64,000 nt of DNA from Pseudomonas reinekei. Its GTDB lineage: Bacteria; Pseudomonadota; Gammaproteobacteria; Pseudomonadales; Pseudomonadaceae. Location of the stretch: the NCBI RefSeq assembly GCF_001945365.1, contig NZ_MSTQ01000012.1:1-64000 (forward strand), read 5' to 3'. The position numbers were made by a program, and so were the translations under genes. Within the stretch, counting starts at the first letter, position 1; each line of letters starts with the position of its first letter. The notes under the pieces were generated by a model. The model saw nothing but the letters and a program-made list of their open reading frames with translations. It was not told the DNA's origin and ran no database searches. This document shows positions 31,171 to 40,260 of the stretch, one piece after another.

Positions 31171-32178
31171 ATGGACATGGGTTTATTGGTCGAAGGTCGC
31201 TGGCAGGACAAATGGTACGAAAGCAGCAAGGACGGCGCGTTCCAGCGTGAGCAGGCGCAGCGCCGTCACTGGGTGACCGCCGACGGCCAGCCCGGCCCGA
31301 GCGGTGTCGGTGGCTTTGCCGCTGAGGCGGGCCGCTATCACCTTTACGTGTCCCTCGCCTGTCCGTGGGCCCACCGCACGCTGATCCTGCGCAAACTCAA
31401 GGGCCTCGAAAGCCTGATCGATGTGTCGGTGGTCAGCTACCTGATGCTGGAAAACGGCTGGACCTTCGACAAGGCCCACGGCTCAACTGGCGACACACTC
31501 GATCACTTCGACTTCATGCACCAGCGCTACACCGCCGACACTGCCGACTACACCGGCCGCGTCACCGTGCCTGTGCTGTGGGACAAACAGCAACAGCGGA
31601 TTGTCAGCAACGAATCGGCGGAAATTATCCGCATGTTCAACGGCGCGTTCGATGACCTGACCGGCAATGACCTGGACTTCTATCTGCAGCCTCTGCGGGG
31701 CGAAATCGATGCGCTCAATGAACGGATTTATCCAGCGGTGAACAACGGCGTGTACCGCGCCGGGTTTGCCACGTCGCAATCGGCTTATGAAGAAGCGTTC
31801 GATCAGTTGTTTGCCGAACTGGATCATCTGGAACACATACTGGACGCCAATCGCTACCTGACGGGCGAGTATCTGACCGAGGCAGACATTCGCCTGTTCA
31901 CCACGCTGATTCGCTTTGACGCGGTGTATTACGGCCACTTCAAGTGCAACCTGCGGCGCATTGCCGATTATCCGAACCTGTCGAACTGGCTGCGGGAGAT
32001 GTATCAGTGGCCGGGGATTGCCGAAACGGTGGACTTCACCCACATCAAGCATCACTACTACGGCAGCCACAAGACCATTAACCCGACGGGCGTCGTGCCT
32101 AAAGGGCCGGAACAGGACTTCACCGCAGCCCATGATCGGGAGCGGTTGAGCGGCAAAGGGGTTTGGCGCAGGGCTTGA
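31171..32178 (+). CDS. yqjG: Glutathionyl-hydroquinone reductase (YqjG type)
   Basis: The 335-residue Xi-class glutathione transferase has the catalytic Cys in SLACPWAHRTLILRKLKGL and a C-terminal helical domain (NRYLTGEYLTEADIRLFTTL, then HFKCNLRRI, YPNLSNWLREMY). It reduces glutathionyl-hydroquinones with glutathione. A hairpin-free 84-base gap separates it from ybiB, and GAGGAG precedes ATG 31171. Confidence 0.92.
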   Translation: MDMGLLVEGRWQDKWYESSKDGAFQREQAQRRHWVTADGQPGPSGVGGFAAEAGRYHLYVSLACPWAHRTLILRKLKGLESLIDVSVVSYLMLENGWTFDKAHGSTGDTLDHFDFMHQRYTADTADYTGRVTVPVLWDKQQQRIVSNESAEIIRMFNGAFDDLTGNDLDFYLQPLRGEIDALNERIYPAVNNGVYRAGFATSQSAYEEAFDQLFAELDHLEHILDANRYLTGEYLTEADIRLFTTLIRFDAVYYGHFKCNLRRIADYPNLSNWLREMYQWPGIAETVDFTHIKHHYYGSHKTINPTGVVPKGPEQDFTAAHDRERLSGKGVWRRA

Positions 32179-32200
32179 GTTTACGCAGGCTTTGAAGGCC

Positions 32201-32294
32201 CCATCGCTGGCAAGCGAGCTCCCACAGTGATCTATGTGATGTTGAAGATGGTCGCTTCAACACAAAACCGGTGGGAGCTGGCTTGCCAGCGAGG
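32201..32294. repeat. REP palindrome pair (GGCTTGCCAGCGA type)
   Basis: An inverted pair with CCATCGCTGGCAAGCGAGCT on the left and GGGAGCTGGCTTGCCAGCGA on the right lies between the convergent yqjG and cysG genes. This type matches the pair at 50480. Confidence 0.88.
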
Positions 32295-32306
32295 GGTACA
32301 CCCGGC

Positions 32307-33701
32307 TCAGAGTTGCCCCTGAGCCCCTTCAAACCAGGCCAGTTTCTCTCGCAGCTGCACCACTTCGCCGACGATCACCAATGTCGGCGCATGCACTTCA
32401 TGCTCCGCCACCAGACGTGGAAGGTCGGCCAACGTGCCGGTAAACACCCGCTGATTGACCGTGGTGCCCTGCTGAATCAACGCTGCCGGGGTATCCGCAC
32501 CGCGACCATGTTTGATCAATTGTTCGCAGATGCTCGGCAAGCCCACCAGCCCCATGTAGAACACCAGGGTTTGCGCCGGCGCGACCAGGTCGGCCCACGG
32601 CAAGTCGGTAGAGCCGTCCTTCAAGTGCCCGGTGACAAACCGCACTGATTGCGCGTGATCGCGGTGAGTCAGCGGAATCCCGGCGTAGGCCGCGCAACCG
32701 CTGGCCGCCGTGATCCCCGGCACCACCTGGAACGGGATGCCATGGGCTGCCAGTTCCTCGATCTCTTCACCGCCACGGCCAAAAATGAACGGATCGCCGC
32801 CCTTCAAACGCACCACGCGCTTGCCCTGCTTGGCCAAATCCACCAATTGCTGGTTGATCTGATCCTGCGGCACCGCATGATCAGCGCGGCGCTTGCCAAC
32901 ATACACCCGCTCGGCATCACGACGGCACAATTCCAGAATCGCCGGCGCGACCAGGCGGTCGTAGAGCACCACATCGGCTTGCTGCATCAGGCGCAAGGCG
33001 CGAAAGGTCAGCAGGTCCGGATCGCCCGGCCCGGCACCCACCAGATACACCTCACCGGTGGTCACGGGCGCTTCACCATCGATCTTGGCTTGCAGCAGAC
33101 GCTCGGCTTCACCGCCCTGCCCGGCCAGTTGACGCTCGGCAATCGGCCCCTGGAAAACGTCTTCCCAGAAACCGCGACGTTGCTGCACATCCGGAAACAG
33201 CTTTTTAACCTGATGGCGAAAACGCGCCGCCAGACCTGCGAGCTGACCGTAGGTCGAAGGAATCCAGGTTTCGATCTTGGCGCGGATCAAACGCGCCAAC
33301 ACCGGTGCATCGCCCCCGCTGGACACGGCAATGATCAACGGCGAACGGTCGACGATCGCCGGGAAGATCACGCTGCACAATGCTGGCGCGTCGACCACAT
33401 TGACCGGCACGCAACGCCGATGAGCGTCGGCGGAGACTTGCGCGTTCAGCGTCTCATCATCAGTGGCGGCGATGATCAGCCTGCAGCCGTCCAGATCCAC
33501 TTCGGCATAGCCACGCACCAGGCACTCGCCACCGCTGGCGGTAACCAGCTCGCGCAATTGCGCTTCGATTTCAGGTGCAACCACCCGCAGCAGCGCACCG
33601 GCATCGGCCAGCAGGCGGGATTTGCGCAAGGCAATCTCCCCCCCACCGACGACCAACACACGACTGCCGCGAAGGTTGTGAAACAGCGGCAGATAGTTCA
33701 T
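32307..33701 (-). CDS. cysG: Sirohaem synthase (multifunctional CysG)
   Basis: The 464-residue trifunctional enzyme has an N-terminal precorrin-2 dehydrogenase/sirohydrochlorin ferrochelatase domain (residues about 1-210, NAD site VLVVGGGEIALRKSRLL). The C-terminal domain is uroporphyrinogen-III C-methyltransferase (about 215-460, VYLVGAGPGDPDLLTFRAL, RLKGGDPFIFGRGGEE, VVPGITAASG). It turns uroporphyrinogen III into sirohaem for nitrite and sulphite reductases. It starts directly after serS and is the last gene of the reverse-strand run. Confidence 0.96.
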   Translation of the reverse strand: MNYLPLFHNLRGSRVLVVGGGEIALRKSRLLADAGALLRVVAPEIEAQLRELVTASGGECLVRGYAEVDLDGCRLIIAATDDETLNAQVSADAHRRCVPVNVVDAPALCSVIFPAIVDRSPLIIAVSSGGDAPVLARLIRAKIETWIPSTYGQLAGLAARFRHQVKKLFPDVQQRRGFWEDVFQGPIAERQLAGQGGEAERLLQAKIDGEAPVTTGEVYLVGAGPGDPDLLTFRALRLMQQADVVLYDRLVAPAILELCRRDAERVYVGKRRADHAVPQDQINQQLVDLAKQGKRVVRLKGGDPFIFGRGGEEIEELAAHGIPFQVVPGITAASGCAAYAGIPLTHRDHAQSVRFVTGHLKDGSTDLPWADLVAPAQTLVFYMGLVGLPSICEQLIKHGRGADTPAALIQQGTTVNQRVFTGTLADLPRLVAEHEVHAPTLVIVGEVVQLREKLAWFEGAQGQL

Positions 33702-34982
33702 TTAGCCGATGACCTCAAGACCACCCATGTACGGCTTCAGTACATCGGGTACACGGATCGAACCGTCAGCCTGCTGGTAGTTTTCCAGCACCGCCACCAG
33801 GGTGCGACCGACCGCCAGGCCGGAGCCGTTCAGGGTATGCACCAGCTCGGGCTTGCCGGTTTCCGGGTTACGGAAACGCGCTTGCATACGACGGGCCTGG
33901 AAATCGCCACAGTTGGAGCACGACGAGATTTCGCGGTATTTGTCCTGGCTGGGAATCCACACTTCCAGGTCGTAAGTCTTGACCGCGCTGAAGCCCATGT
34001 CGCCAGTGCACAGTGCCAGGGTGCGGTAAGGCAGTCCGAGCAGTTGCAGGACTTTTTCAGCGTTGGCGGTCAGGCCTTCCAGCGCTTCCATCGACTGCGA
34101 CGGCTCGACGATCTGCACCATTTCAACCTTGTCGAACTGGTGCTGGCGGATCATGCCGCGCGTGTCACGGCCCGACGCGCCGGCTTCACTGCGAAAGCAC
34201 GGCGTGTGAGCGACGAACTTGATCGGCAGTTGCTTGGCGTCGACGATTTCACCGGCAACGATGTTGGTCAGCGACACTTCAGCGGTCGGGATCAGGTACA
34301 GATCGGCTTCGCCTTCACGCGCGATCTTGAACAGGTCTTCTTCGAACTTCGGCAACTGACCGGTGCCTTGCAGCGCCGGCGCCTGGACCAGATAAGGCGT
34401 GTAGGCCTCTTCGTAGCCGTGCTCGGCGACGTGCAGGTTGATCATGAACTGCGCCAGGGCGCGATGCAGGCGCGCAATCGGGCCACGCAGCAGTGCGAAG
34501 CGGGCACCGGACAGCTTGGCGGCGGTTTCGAAGTCCAGCCAGCCGAACTTCTCACCTAGGGCCACGTGGTCCTGAACCGGGAAGTCAAAGGCAGTCGGGG
34601 TGCCCCAACGGCGTACTTCGACGTTGTCGTCTTCGTCTTTGCCGACCGGCACCGATTCGTGCGGCAGGTTGGGGATGCCTAGCAGGATCGAGTCCAGTTC
34701 GGTCTGGATCGCGTCCAGCTCGACTTTACCGGCACTCAATTCGCCCGCCATGCGCTCGACGTCCGCCATCAGCGGCGCGATGTCTTCGCCGCGCTGCTTG
34801 GCCTGACCGATGGATTTGGAGCGCGCGTTACGTTCAGCCTGCAGTGCTTCGGTGCGGGTCTGGACGGTCTTGCGCTGTTCTTCCAGCGCTTCGATGCGCG
34901 CGACATCCAGGGCATAGCCACGGGAAGCCAGGCGGTCCGCTACGTCCTGAAGGTTGCTACGTAACAGTTTGGAATCGAGCAT
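33702..34982 (-). CDS. serS: Seryl-tRNA synthetase
   Basis: The 426-residue class II synthetase has an N-terminal tRNA-binding coiled coil (about residues 25-105). The catalytic core carries motif 2 in FRSEAGASGRDTRGMIRQHQF and motif 3 in LAVGRTLVAVLENYQ. It charges serine onto tRNA-Ser and tRNA-Sec. It abuts cysG at the 3' end with no gap and lies 15 bases from crcB. Confidence 0.97.
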   Translation of the reverse strand: MLDSKLLRSNLQDVADRLASRGYALDVARIEALEEQRKTVQTRTEALQAERNARSKSIGQAKQRGEDIAPLMADVERMAGELSAGKVELDAIQTELDSILLGIPNLPHESVPVGKDEDDNVEVRRWGTPTAFDFPVQDHVALGEKFGWLDFETAAKLSGARFALLRGPIARLHRALAQFMINLHVAEHGYEEAYTPYLVQAPALQGTGQLPKFEEDLFKIAREGEADLYLIPTAEVSLTNIVAGEIVDAKQLPIKFVAHTPCFRSEAGASGRDTRGMIRQHQFDKVEMVQIVEPSQSMEALEGLTANAEKVLQLLGLPYRTLALCTGDMGFSAVKTYDLEVWIPSQDKYREISSCSNCGDFQARRMQARFRNPETGKPELVHTLNGSGLAVGRTLVAVLENYQQADGSIRVPDVLKPYMGGLEVIG

Positions 34983-34997
34983 GTCGGTCTCTCGTTA

Positions 34998-35372
34998 TCA
35001 AAGTTTGGTCAAGGACAGGCCGGCCCAGGTGGCGAGCAGCCCGCCGAATACGCTGATGGCCGCATAGCCCAGAGCCAGCGGCACTTGCCCGCTTTCCAGC
35101 AGGCGCACCGTATCCAGTGAAAAGGATGAAAAAGTCGTCAGCCCTCCGAGGAAGCCGACGATCAACCCGGCGCGCACCTCGATGGGCACCTCCGGGCGAA
35201 TCAAAAACAGACCGTATAGAACGCCGATCAGCAAACAGCCCACGATATTAACGGCCAGCGTCGCGGTATAGAAGTGCCGCGGCCAATTAGCGTTGATCCA
35301 GTTGCCGGTTGCAAAGCGCAACAGTGTGCCGGCCATCCCGCCGACGGATACCGCAATGATCAAGGGAACCAC
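34998..35372 (-). CDS. crcB: Fluoride channel CrcB/Fluc
   Basis: The 124-residue membrane protein has four hydrophobic segments. The fluoride-channel marks are GGMAGTLLRFATGNW near the start, NIVGCLLIGVL, and GFLGGLTTFSSFSLDT, with the central Na-binding and Phe-box residues. It exports fluoride as a dual-topology dimer. The start is GTG at 35372, overlapping the rarA TAG by one base. No fluoride riboswitch is visible because the gene is inside a transcript. Confidence 0.93.
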   Translation of the reverse strand: MVPLIIAVSVGGMAGTLLRFATGNWINANWPRHFYTATLAVNIVGCLLIGVLYGLFLIRPEVPIEVRAGLIVGFLGGLTTFSSFSLDTVRLLESGQVPLALGYAAISVFGGLLATWAGLSLTKL

Positions 35373-36694
35373 TATTTTCTCCGCTGCCGGGGGCTTAAAC
35401 GGTCGAGTTTCGCCAGGTGATTGAGTTTTTCGCCGATCTTCAACTCAAGACCTCGCGGTACAGGCTGATAGAACGGGATCGGGTCGAGTTCTTCCGGAAA
35501 ATAGTCTTCTCCGGCGGCGTAGGCATCAGGCTCGTCGTGAGCGTAACGGTATTCGTCGCCGTAGCCCAATTGCTTCATCAGTTTGGTCGGCGCATTGCGC
35601 AGGTGCAGCGGCACTTCCAGCGAGCCGTGCTCGGCGGCGGCACGCAGCGCGGTCTTGAAGCCCATGTACACCGCGTTGCTTTTTGGCGCGCAGGCCAGAT
35701 AGGTAATGGCCTGCGCCACCGCCAATTCGCCTTCGGGGCTGCCGAGGCGTTCCTGCACTTCCCACGCCGCCAGGCACAGGCTCAGCGCACGCGGGTCGGC
35801 ATTGCCAATGTCTTCGCTGGCCATGCGCACCACACGCCGGGCCAGGTACAGCGGATCGCAACCGCCGTCGATCATGCGCGCGAACCAGTACAACGCGCCG
35901 TCGGGGTTGGAGCCGCGCACCGATTTGTGCAGCGCGGAAATCTGGTCGTAAAACGCTTCGCCACCCTTGTCGAAACGGCGACGGGTATCACCCAGCAGGC
36001 TTTGCAGCAGATCGGTGCCGATCTCGCTGTTGTCTTCGGCCAGGTCCGAGGCGTTTTCCAGCAGATTGAGCAGACGCCGGCCATCGCCATCGGCGGCCGA
36101 CAGCAGCATCTGGAAGCCTTCATCGCTGAGGGTCAGGTTGCGCTTGCCCAGCCCCCGCTCTTCGCTCAGTGCGCGGTGCACCAGTTTGCGCAGCGCCGAC
36201 TCGTCGAGGCTTTTCAGCACATAGACCCGCGCCCGCGAAAGCAAAGCGTTGTTGAGTTCGAACGAGGGGTTTTCGGTGGTCGCGCCGATGAAAATCAGCG
36301 TGCCATCTTCGACATACGGCAGGAACGCATCCTGCTGGGACTTGTTGAAGCGGTGCACTTCGTCAACGAACAGAATCGTCCGTCGACCATATTGCGCCGC
36401 TTGCTGCTTGGCGATTTCCACCGCCTGACGGATTTCCTTGACCCCGGCCAACACGGCCGAGACCGTTTCGAAATGCGCCTCCGAGACTTCCGCCAACAAT
36501 CGCGCCAGCGTGGTTTTGCCCACCCCCGGCGGCCCCCAGAAAATCATCGAGTGCAGGGCACCCTGCTCCAGGGCTTCGCGCAAAGGCTTGCCGCGAGCGA
36601 GCACGTGTTCCTGACCGACGTACTCATCCAGATTGGTCGCGCGCAAACGGGCGGCCAGGGGCTGAGCGATCGGGGCACTGCGAAACAGGTCCAT
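35372..36694 (-). CDS. rarA: Replication-associated recombination protein RarA (MgsA)
   Basis: The 440-residue AAA+ ATPase is related to the clamp loader. Walker A is GPPGVGKTTLARLL, Walker B ILFVDEVHRFNKSQQDAFLP and sensor 1 FIGATTENPSFELN. The C-terminal tetramerisation domain has ADPRALSLCLAAWEV, VYMGFKTAL and the GYGDEYRYAHDEPDAYA mark. It acts at stalled replication forks. The start at ATG 36694 matches family (MDLFRSAPIAQPLAARLR). A REP pair separates it from lolA upstream. Confidence 0.95.
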   Translation of the reverse strand: MDLFRSAPIAQPLAARLRATNLDEYVGQEHVLARGKPLREALEQGALHSMIFWGPPGVGKTTLARLLAEVSEAHFETVSAVLAGVKEIRQAVEIAKQQAAQYGRRTILFVDEVHRFNKSQQDAFLPYVEDGTLIFIGATTENPSFELNNALLSRARVYVLKSLDESALRKLVHRALSEERGLGKRNLTLSDEGFQMLLSAADGDGRRLLNLLENASDLAEDNSEIGTDLLQSLLGDTRRRFDKGGEAFYDQISALHKSVRGSNPDGALYWFARMIDGGCDPLYLARRVVRMASEDIGNADPRALSLCLAAWEVQERLGSPEGELAVAQAITYLACAPKSNAVYMGFKTALRAAAEHGSLEVPLHLRNAPTKLMKQLGYGDEYRYAHDEPDAYAAGEDYFPEELDPIPFYQPVPRGLELKIGEKLNHLAKLDRLSPRQRRK

Positions 36695-36735
36695 TGCGCG
36701 CGTTTAAAACCTCGTATTACACATTTGCGGGAAAC

Positions 36736-36830
36736 CTGTGGCGAGGGAGCTTGCTCCCGCTGGACTGTGCAGCAGTCCCTTTTTTGGGGAGCGCTTCGCG
36801 CCCCCGCGGGAGCGAGCTCCCTCGCCACAG
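36736..36830. repeat. REP palindrome pair (GAGGGAGCTTGCTCCC type)
   Basis: CTGTGGCGAGGGAGCTTGCT at the left is mirrored by AGCGAGCTCCCTCGCCACAG at the right, with an inner hairpin (GGGGAGCGCTTCGCGCCCCC). The whole unit is a near-perfect long palindrome. It fills the 160-base gap between rarA and lolA, so these two genes may be on separate transcripts. Confidence 0.88.
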
Positions 36831-36854
36831 TTAATTCATCAGTGGGTTAATCTG

Positions 36855-37478
36855 TTATTCCTGGATGACATCGGCACCCTTGGGAATGTCGAACTTGAAC
36901 TTGGATGCCGGAATCGGCTCGTTGGCCTTGACGCCGGTGAACAGGATATTGGTGCGCTGGCCGACGCTGTCGATCAGTTGCATGTCATTCACCAGACCAT
37001 TGCGGAACGACAGACGCAGGCTGTCGAACAGGGTGTCCTTGGTTTTCGGCTTCAGCGTGAAGTCGATCACGCCGCCGGCTTCCTTGGCGCTGATGTCAAA
37101 GCTCTGGCTGATCTTGGACACGTCACCGGATAACAGCAAGGCTGGGGTCTGGGTCAGGCGCTGATCAAGATTCTTGATGGTCGCCTGCTCCAGATCCGGG
37201 TCCCACAGGATGACCTTTTTGCCATCAGAGACCATGGTCTGCTCGGCGGGCGCATTGGTGTGCCAGTAGAACAACCCCGGGCGCTGCAGGGACATTTCAC
37301 CTGCGGTTTCCTGCAACTGAGTGCCCGTGCCGTCGAGGGTCAGCTGGGAGAAACGCGCGGTCAGGGTCTGGGATTTTTCCAGCAATTGAGTCAGGCGCGC
37401 CACGTCCTTGTCATCGGCGTGAGCCTGGAGCGTGGTCAAAGCCAGTACCGGCAGCAACAGCATGCGGATCAGACGCAT
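36855..37478 (-). CDS. lolA: Outer-membrane lipoprotein carrier protein LolA
   Basis: The 207-residue periplasmic chaperone carries lipoproteins from LolCDE to LolB. It has a signal peptide ending in QAHA and LolA patterns ARFSQLTLDGTG, ETAGEMSLQRPGLFYWHTN and FKFDIPKGADVI. ATG 37478 was chosen because GAGGA sits just upstream; the ATG at 37490 has no such site. It lies 66 bases after ftsK in the same direction, a conserved neighbourhood. Confidence 0.95.
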   Translation of the reverse strand: MRLIRMLLLPVLALTTLQAHADDKDVARLTQLLEKSQTLTARFSQLTLDGTGTQLQETAGEMSLQRPGLFYWHTNAPAEQTMVSDGKKVILWDPDLEQATIKNLDQRLTQTPALLLSGDVSKISQSFDISAKEAGGVIDFTLKPKTKDTLFDSLRLSFRNGLVNDMQLIDSVGQRTNILFTGVKANEPIPASKFKFDIPKGADVIQE

Positions 37479-37544
37479 GGGAGTCCTCATAATATTCGTG
37501 GGAGTGCGGACAGCGCCTCAGGACGCCGCCCTTTTCAATTCCGG

Positions 37545-39953
37545 TCAGTCGCGTACCGGGCCAGGGGCCAGGACTTCACGCGAACCGTTGGTATTCATGG
37601 ATGTCACGACGCCGGCCATTTCCATGGCTTCGATCATGCGCGCAGCGCGGTTGTAGCCGATTTTCAGTTTGCGTTGAACCGCGGAAATGGAGGCGCGGCG
37701 GCTTTCCAGAACGAACTGTACCGCTTCGTCGTACAGCGCGTCGGCTTCCGGATCGTCACCGTCGCCACCACCGCTGCTGCCTTCAAAGCCACTGCCGGCT
37801 TCTTCGACACCGTTGAGGATGTCGTCGTTGTATTCCGGCGCGCCACGCAGTTTCCAGGCCTCGACCACGCGGTGAACCTCGTCGTCGGAAACGAAGGCAC
37901 CGTGGACACGAATCGGCAGGCTGGTGCCCGGCGGCATGTACAGCATGTCACCATGGCCCAGCAGTTGCTCGGCGCCGCCCTGGTCGATGATGGTCCGGGA
38001 GTCGATCTTGCTCGACACCTGGAACGCCATACGGGTCGGAATGTTGGCCTTGATCAGACCGGTGATCACGTCAACCGACGGACGCTGGGTCGCGAGGATC
38101 AAGTGGATACCAGCCGCACGGGCCTTCTGTGCGATACGGGCGATCAGCTCTTCGACCTTCTTGCCGACGATCATCATCATGTCGGCGAATTCGTCGACGA
38201 CCACAACGATGGTCGGCAGCTTTTGCAGCAGCGGCGCTTCGTCGTGGATGCTCTCGCGCTTGTACAGCGGATCGCTCAACGGTTCGCCGGCGTCCTGGGC
38301 TTCCTTGACCTTGGCGTTGAAGCCGGACAGGTTTCGCACGCCCATCTTCGCCATCAGCTTGTAGCGCCGCTCCATTTCGGCAACGCTCCAGCGCAGGGCG
38401 TTGGCCGCGTCCTTCATGTCGGTGACCACCGGGCACAGCAGGTGCGGAATGCCTTCGTAGATCGACAATTCGAGCATTTTCGGGTCGATCATGATCAGCT
38501 TGGCGTCTTCCGGGCCAGACTTGAACAGGATCGACAGAATCATCGCGTTCACACCCACCGACTTACCGGAACCGGTGGTACCCGCCACCAGCAGGTGCGG
38601 CATCTTCGCCAGGTCAGTGATGACCGGCTTGCCGCCGATGTCATGACCCAATGCCAGCGTGACCGGCGATTTGAAGTTGTCGTACTCGGGGGTCGACAGT
38701 ACTTCGGAGAAACGCACGATCTGCCGGTCCTCGTTGGGAATCTCGATACCGACCGTGGTCTTGCCCGGAATCACTTCCACCACCCGCACACTGGTCACCG
38801 CCAGGGAACGCGCCAGGTCCTTGGCCAGGTTGGCGATGCGGCTGACTTTCACACCGGCGGCAGGCTGGATTTCGTAACGGGTAATCACCGGGCCCGGGTG
38901 GATCGAATCCACGGTGACCTCGACGCCGAATTCCTTGAGTTTGATTTCCAGCAAGTGACCCACCGCGGCCAGGGATTCAGGCGAGTAATTGAGTTGTTTC
39001 TTTTCTGCCGGGTCGAGAATCGAGATCGGCGGCAAGGTGCCTTCCACGGCGCTGTCGACGAACAGCGGCGCCTGTTTCTCTTTTTCGACTCGCTTGCTTG
39101 GAGCGGCGGGCTTGACCGGCGCCGGCGCAATAACCGGCGGCACCTGTTTCTCGCGGTCGGACATGTGCTTGCTCAGGGCCTGCTCACGCTCGATCAGGCG
39201 CTCTTTGACCTTGGCCTGCTCGCGTTTATCGGTGACGGTCGGCGCAACCACGTCGTGCACGCGGTCGTCGACTTCACGCAGTTGCGCCACCAGTTGCTTG
39301 CGCTCGGTACGGGCCGCCCACCAGCGATTGGCTGCGCCCTGGAACAGTTCGAAGAGGTCGAGAGTGATCTTGCCGGTGATGTCCATCACCTTGAACCACG
39401 ACAGGTCGGTAAACACCGTCAGGCCGAACAGGAACAGGGCAATCAGCAGCAGCGTGCTGCCCTGAATGTTCAAGGCGTTTTTTGCCAGGTCGCCCAGGCT
39501 TTCGCCCAGGGCGCCACCAGCGCCGGCCGGCAGGCCGGTCGCAGCGTGGAAATGGATATGGGCCAGCGCCGCACCGGACAACACCAGGAACACCAGGCCG
39601 ATCAGGCGCCAGGAGAACAGCCAGCCGCTCCACTGCCACGGCTCGTGACGTTGACGGAAGATCTGGTAGGCCTTGATCGCCAGCAACATCGGGAAAATGT
39701 AGGCAAAGTAACCGAGCACCATGAACAGGATATCGGCGCTGTAGGAGCCCGCCGGACCGCCGAAATTCTGAACATCGTCGATCTTGCTGTTATGGCTCCA
39801 GCCCGGATCGTCCTTGCCGTAGGTCAGCAAGGCCATCATCAGAAACAGGCACAAAGCGCCAATAGCGATCAATGCACCTTCCTTGAGGCGGTAGTGCAAT
39901 TGCTGACGCCAGAGCGGCAAGACTGTTTTGGGTGCTTCGGTGGATTTCTTCAA
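37545..39953 (-). CDS. ftsK: DNA translocase FtsK
   Basis: The 802-residue cell-division protein has about four N-terminal membrane segments (residues about 28-190) and a short linker. The RecA-like motor carries Walker A in VAGTTGSGKSVGVNAMILSI and the motif LPTIVVVVDEFADMMM. The C-terminal gamma winged helix reads DNA polarity sequences (SISAVQRKLKIGYNRAARMIEAME). It coordinates septation with dif-site resolution. Translation appears to start at TTG 39953, with AGGAA ten bases upstream, giving the family N-terminus before PLWRQQL. Confidence 0.95.
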   Translation of the reverse strand: MKKSTEAPKTVLPLWRQQLHYRLKEGALIAIGALCLFLMMALLTYGKDDPGWSHNSKIDDVQNFGGPAGSYSADILFMVLGYFAYIFPMLLAIKAYQIFRQRHEPWQWSGWLFSWRLIGLVFLVLSGAALAHIHFHAATGLPAGAGGALGESLGDLAKNALNIQGSTLLLIALFLFGLTVFTDLSWFKVMDITGKITLDLFELFQGAANRWWAARTERKQLVAQLREVDDRVHDVVAPTVTDKREQAKVKERLIEREQALSKHMSDREKQVPPVIAPAPVKPAAPSKRVEKEKQAPLFVDSAVEGTLPPISILDPAEKKQLNYSPESLAAVGHLLEIKLKEFGVEVTVDSIHPGPVITRYEIQPAAGVKVSRIANLAKDLARSLAVTSVRVVEVIPGKTTVGIEIPNEDRQIVRFSEVLSTPEYDNFKSPVTLALGHDIGGKPVITDLAKMPHLLVAGTTGSGKSVGVNAMILSILFKSGPEDAKLIMIDPKMLELSIYEGIPHLLCPVVTDMKDAANALRWSVAEMERRYKLMAKMGVRNLSGFNAKVKEAQDAGEPLSDPLYKRESIHDEAPLLQKLPTIVVVVDEFADMMMIVGKKVEELIARIAQKARAAGIHLILATQRPSVDVITGLIKANIPTRMAFQVSSKIDSRTIIDQGGAEQLLGHGDMLYMPPGTSLPIRVHGAFVSDDEVHRVVEAWKLRGAPEYNDDILNGVEEAGSGFEGSSGGGDGDDPEADALYDEAVQFVLESRRASISAVQRKLKIGYNRAARMIEAMEMAGVVTSMNTNGSREVLAPGPVRD

Positions 39954-40260
39954 AACGCTACTATTCCTGCGCCCGAGGCGCGTCCATCTGTTGATTGACT
40001 ATAAAAAACTGCCCAATCCAGGCAGGTAAAAAGTTGACAGCCAAAACTGAGACTACTTTTAACACTGCAATCCGGCTTTTATAAACACGAAGCGCAATGC
40101 TTATTTTGTTACAAACGCTGTTACAGGCAGGCATTGTACGGGTTTGTACGCCCGATGCCATGCTTGTGATTCTTGGGTGTAGCATAGTCAAAAGCACATT
40201 ACATGCGACTCAATTTGAGCATGCATTCTCTTTTGTGACAAAGGCTTATGAGGTGTTTTT
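39954..40260. other. Divergent intergenic region ftsK / trxB
   Basis: This 307-base A/T-rich gap must hold both promoters. A TTGACA occurs on the plus strand at 40034-40039, but its best spaced -10 (TTTTAA, 40057-40062) is weak. The open frame on the minus strand next to ftsK does not look coding. I see no known operator. Confidence 0.5.

Noticed and set aside
32649..34559. Open frame of over 600 codons opposite cysG and serS
   Set aside because: It crosses two well-identified genes and shows no domain; a codon-bias shadow.
37260..39998. Very long open frame on the plus strand opposite ftsK (over 900 codons)
   Set aside because: It mirrors the real gene in a GC-rich genome, has no ribosome binding site or recognisable domain, and its composition (many His, Arg and Gln) is typical of antisense frames.
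39961..40197. Small reverse frame just upstream of ftsK
   Set aside because: It lies in an A/T-rich promoter region and shows no conserved pattern or clear ribosome binding site.
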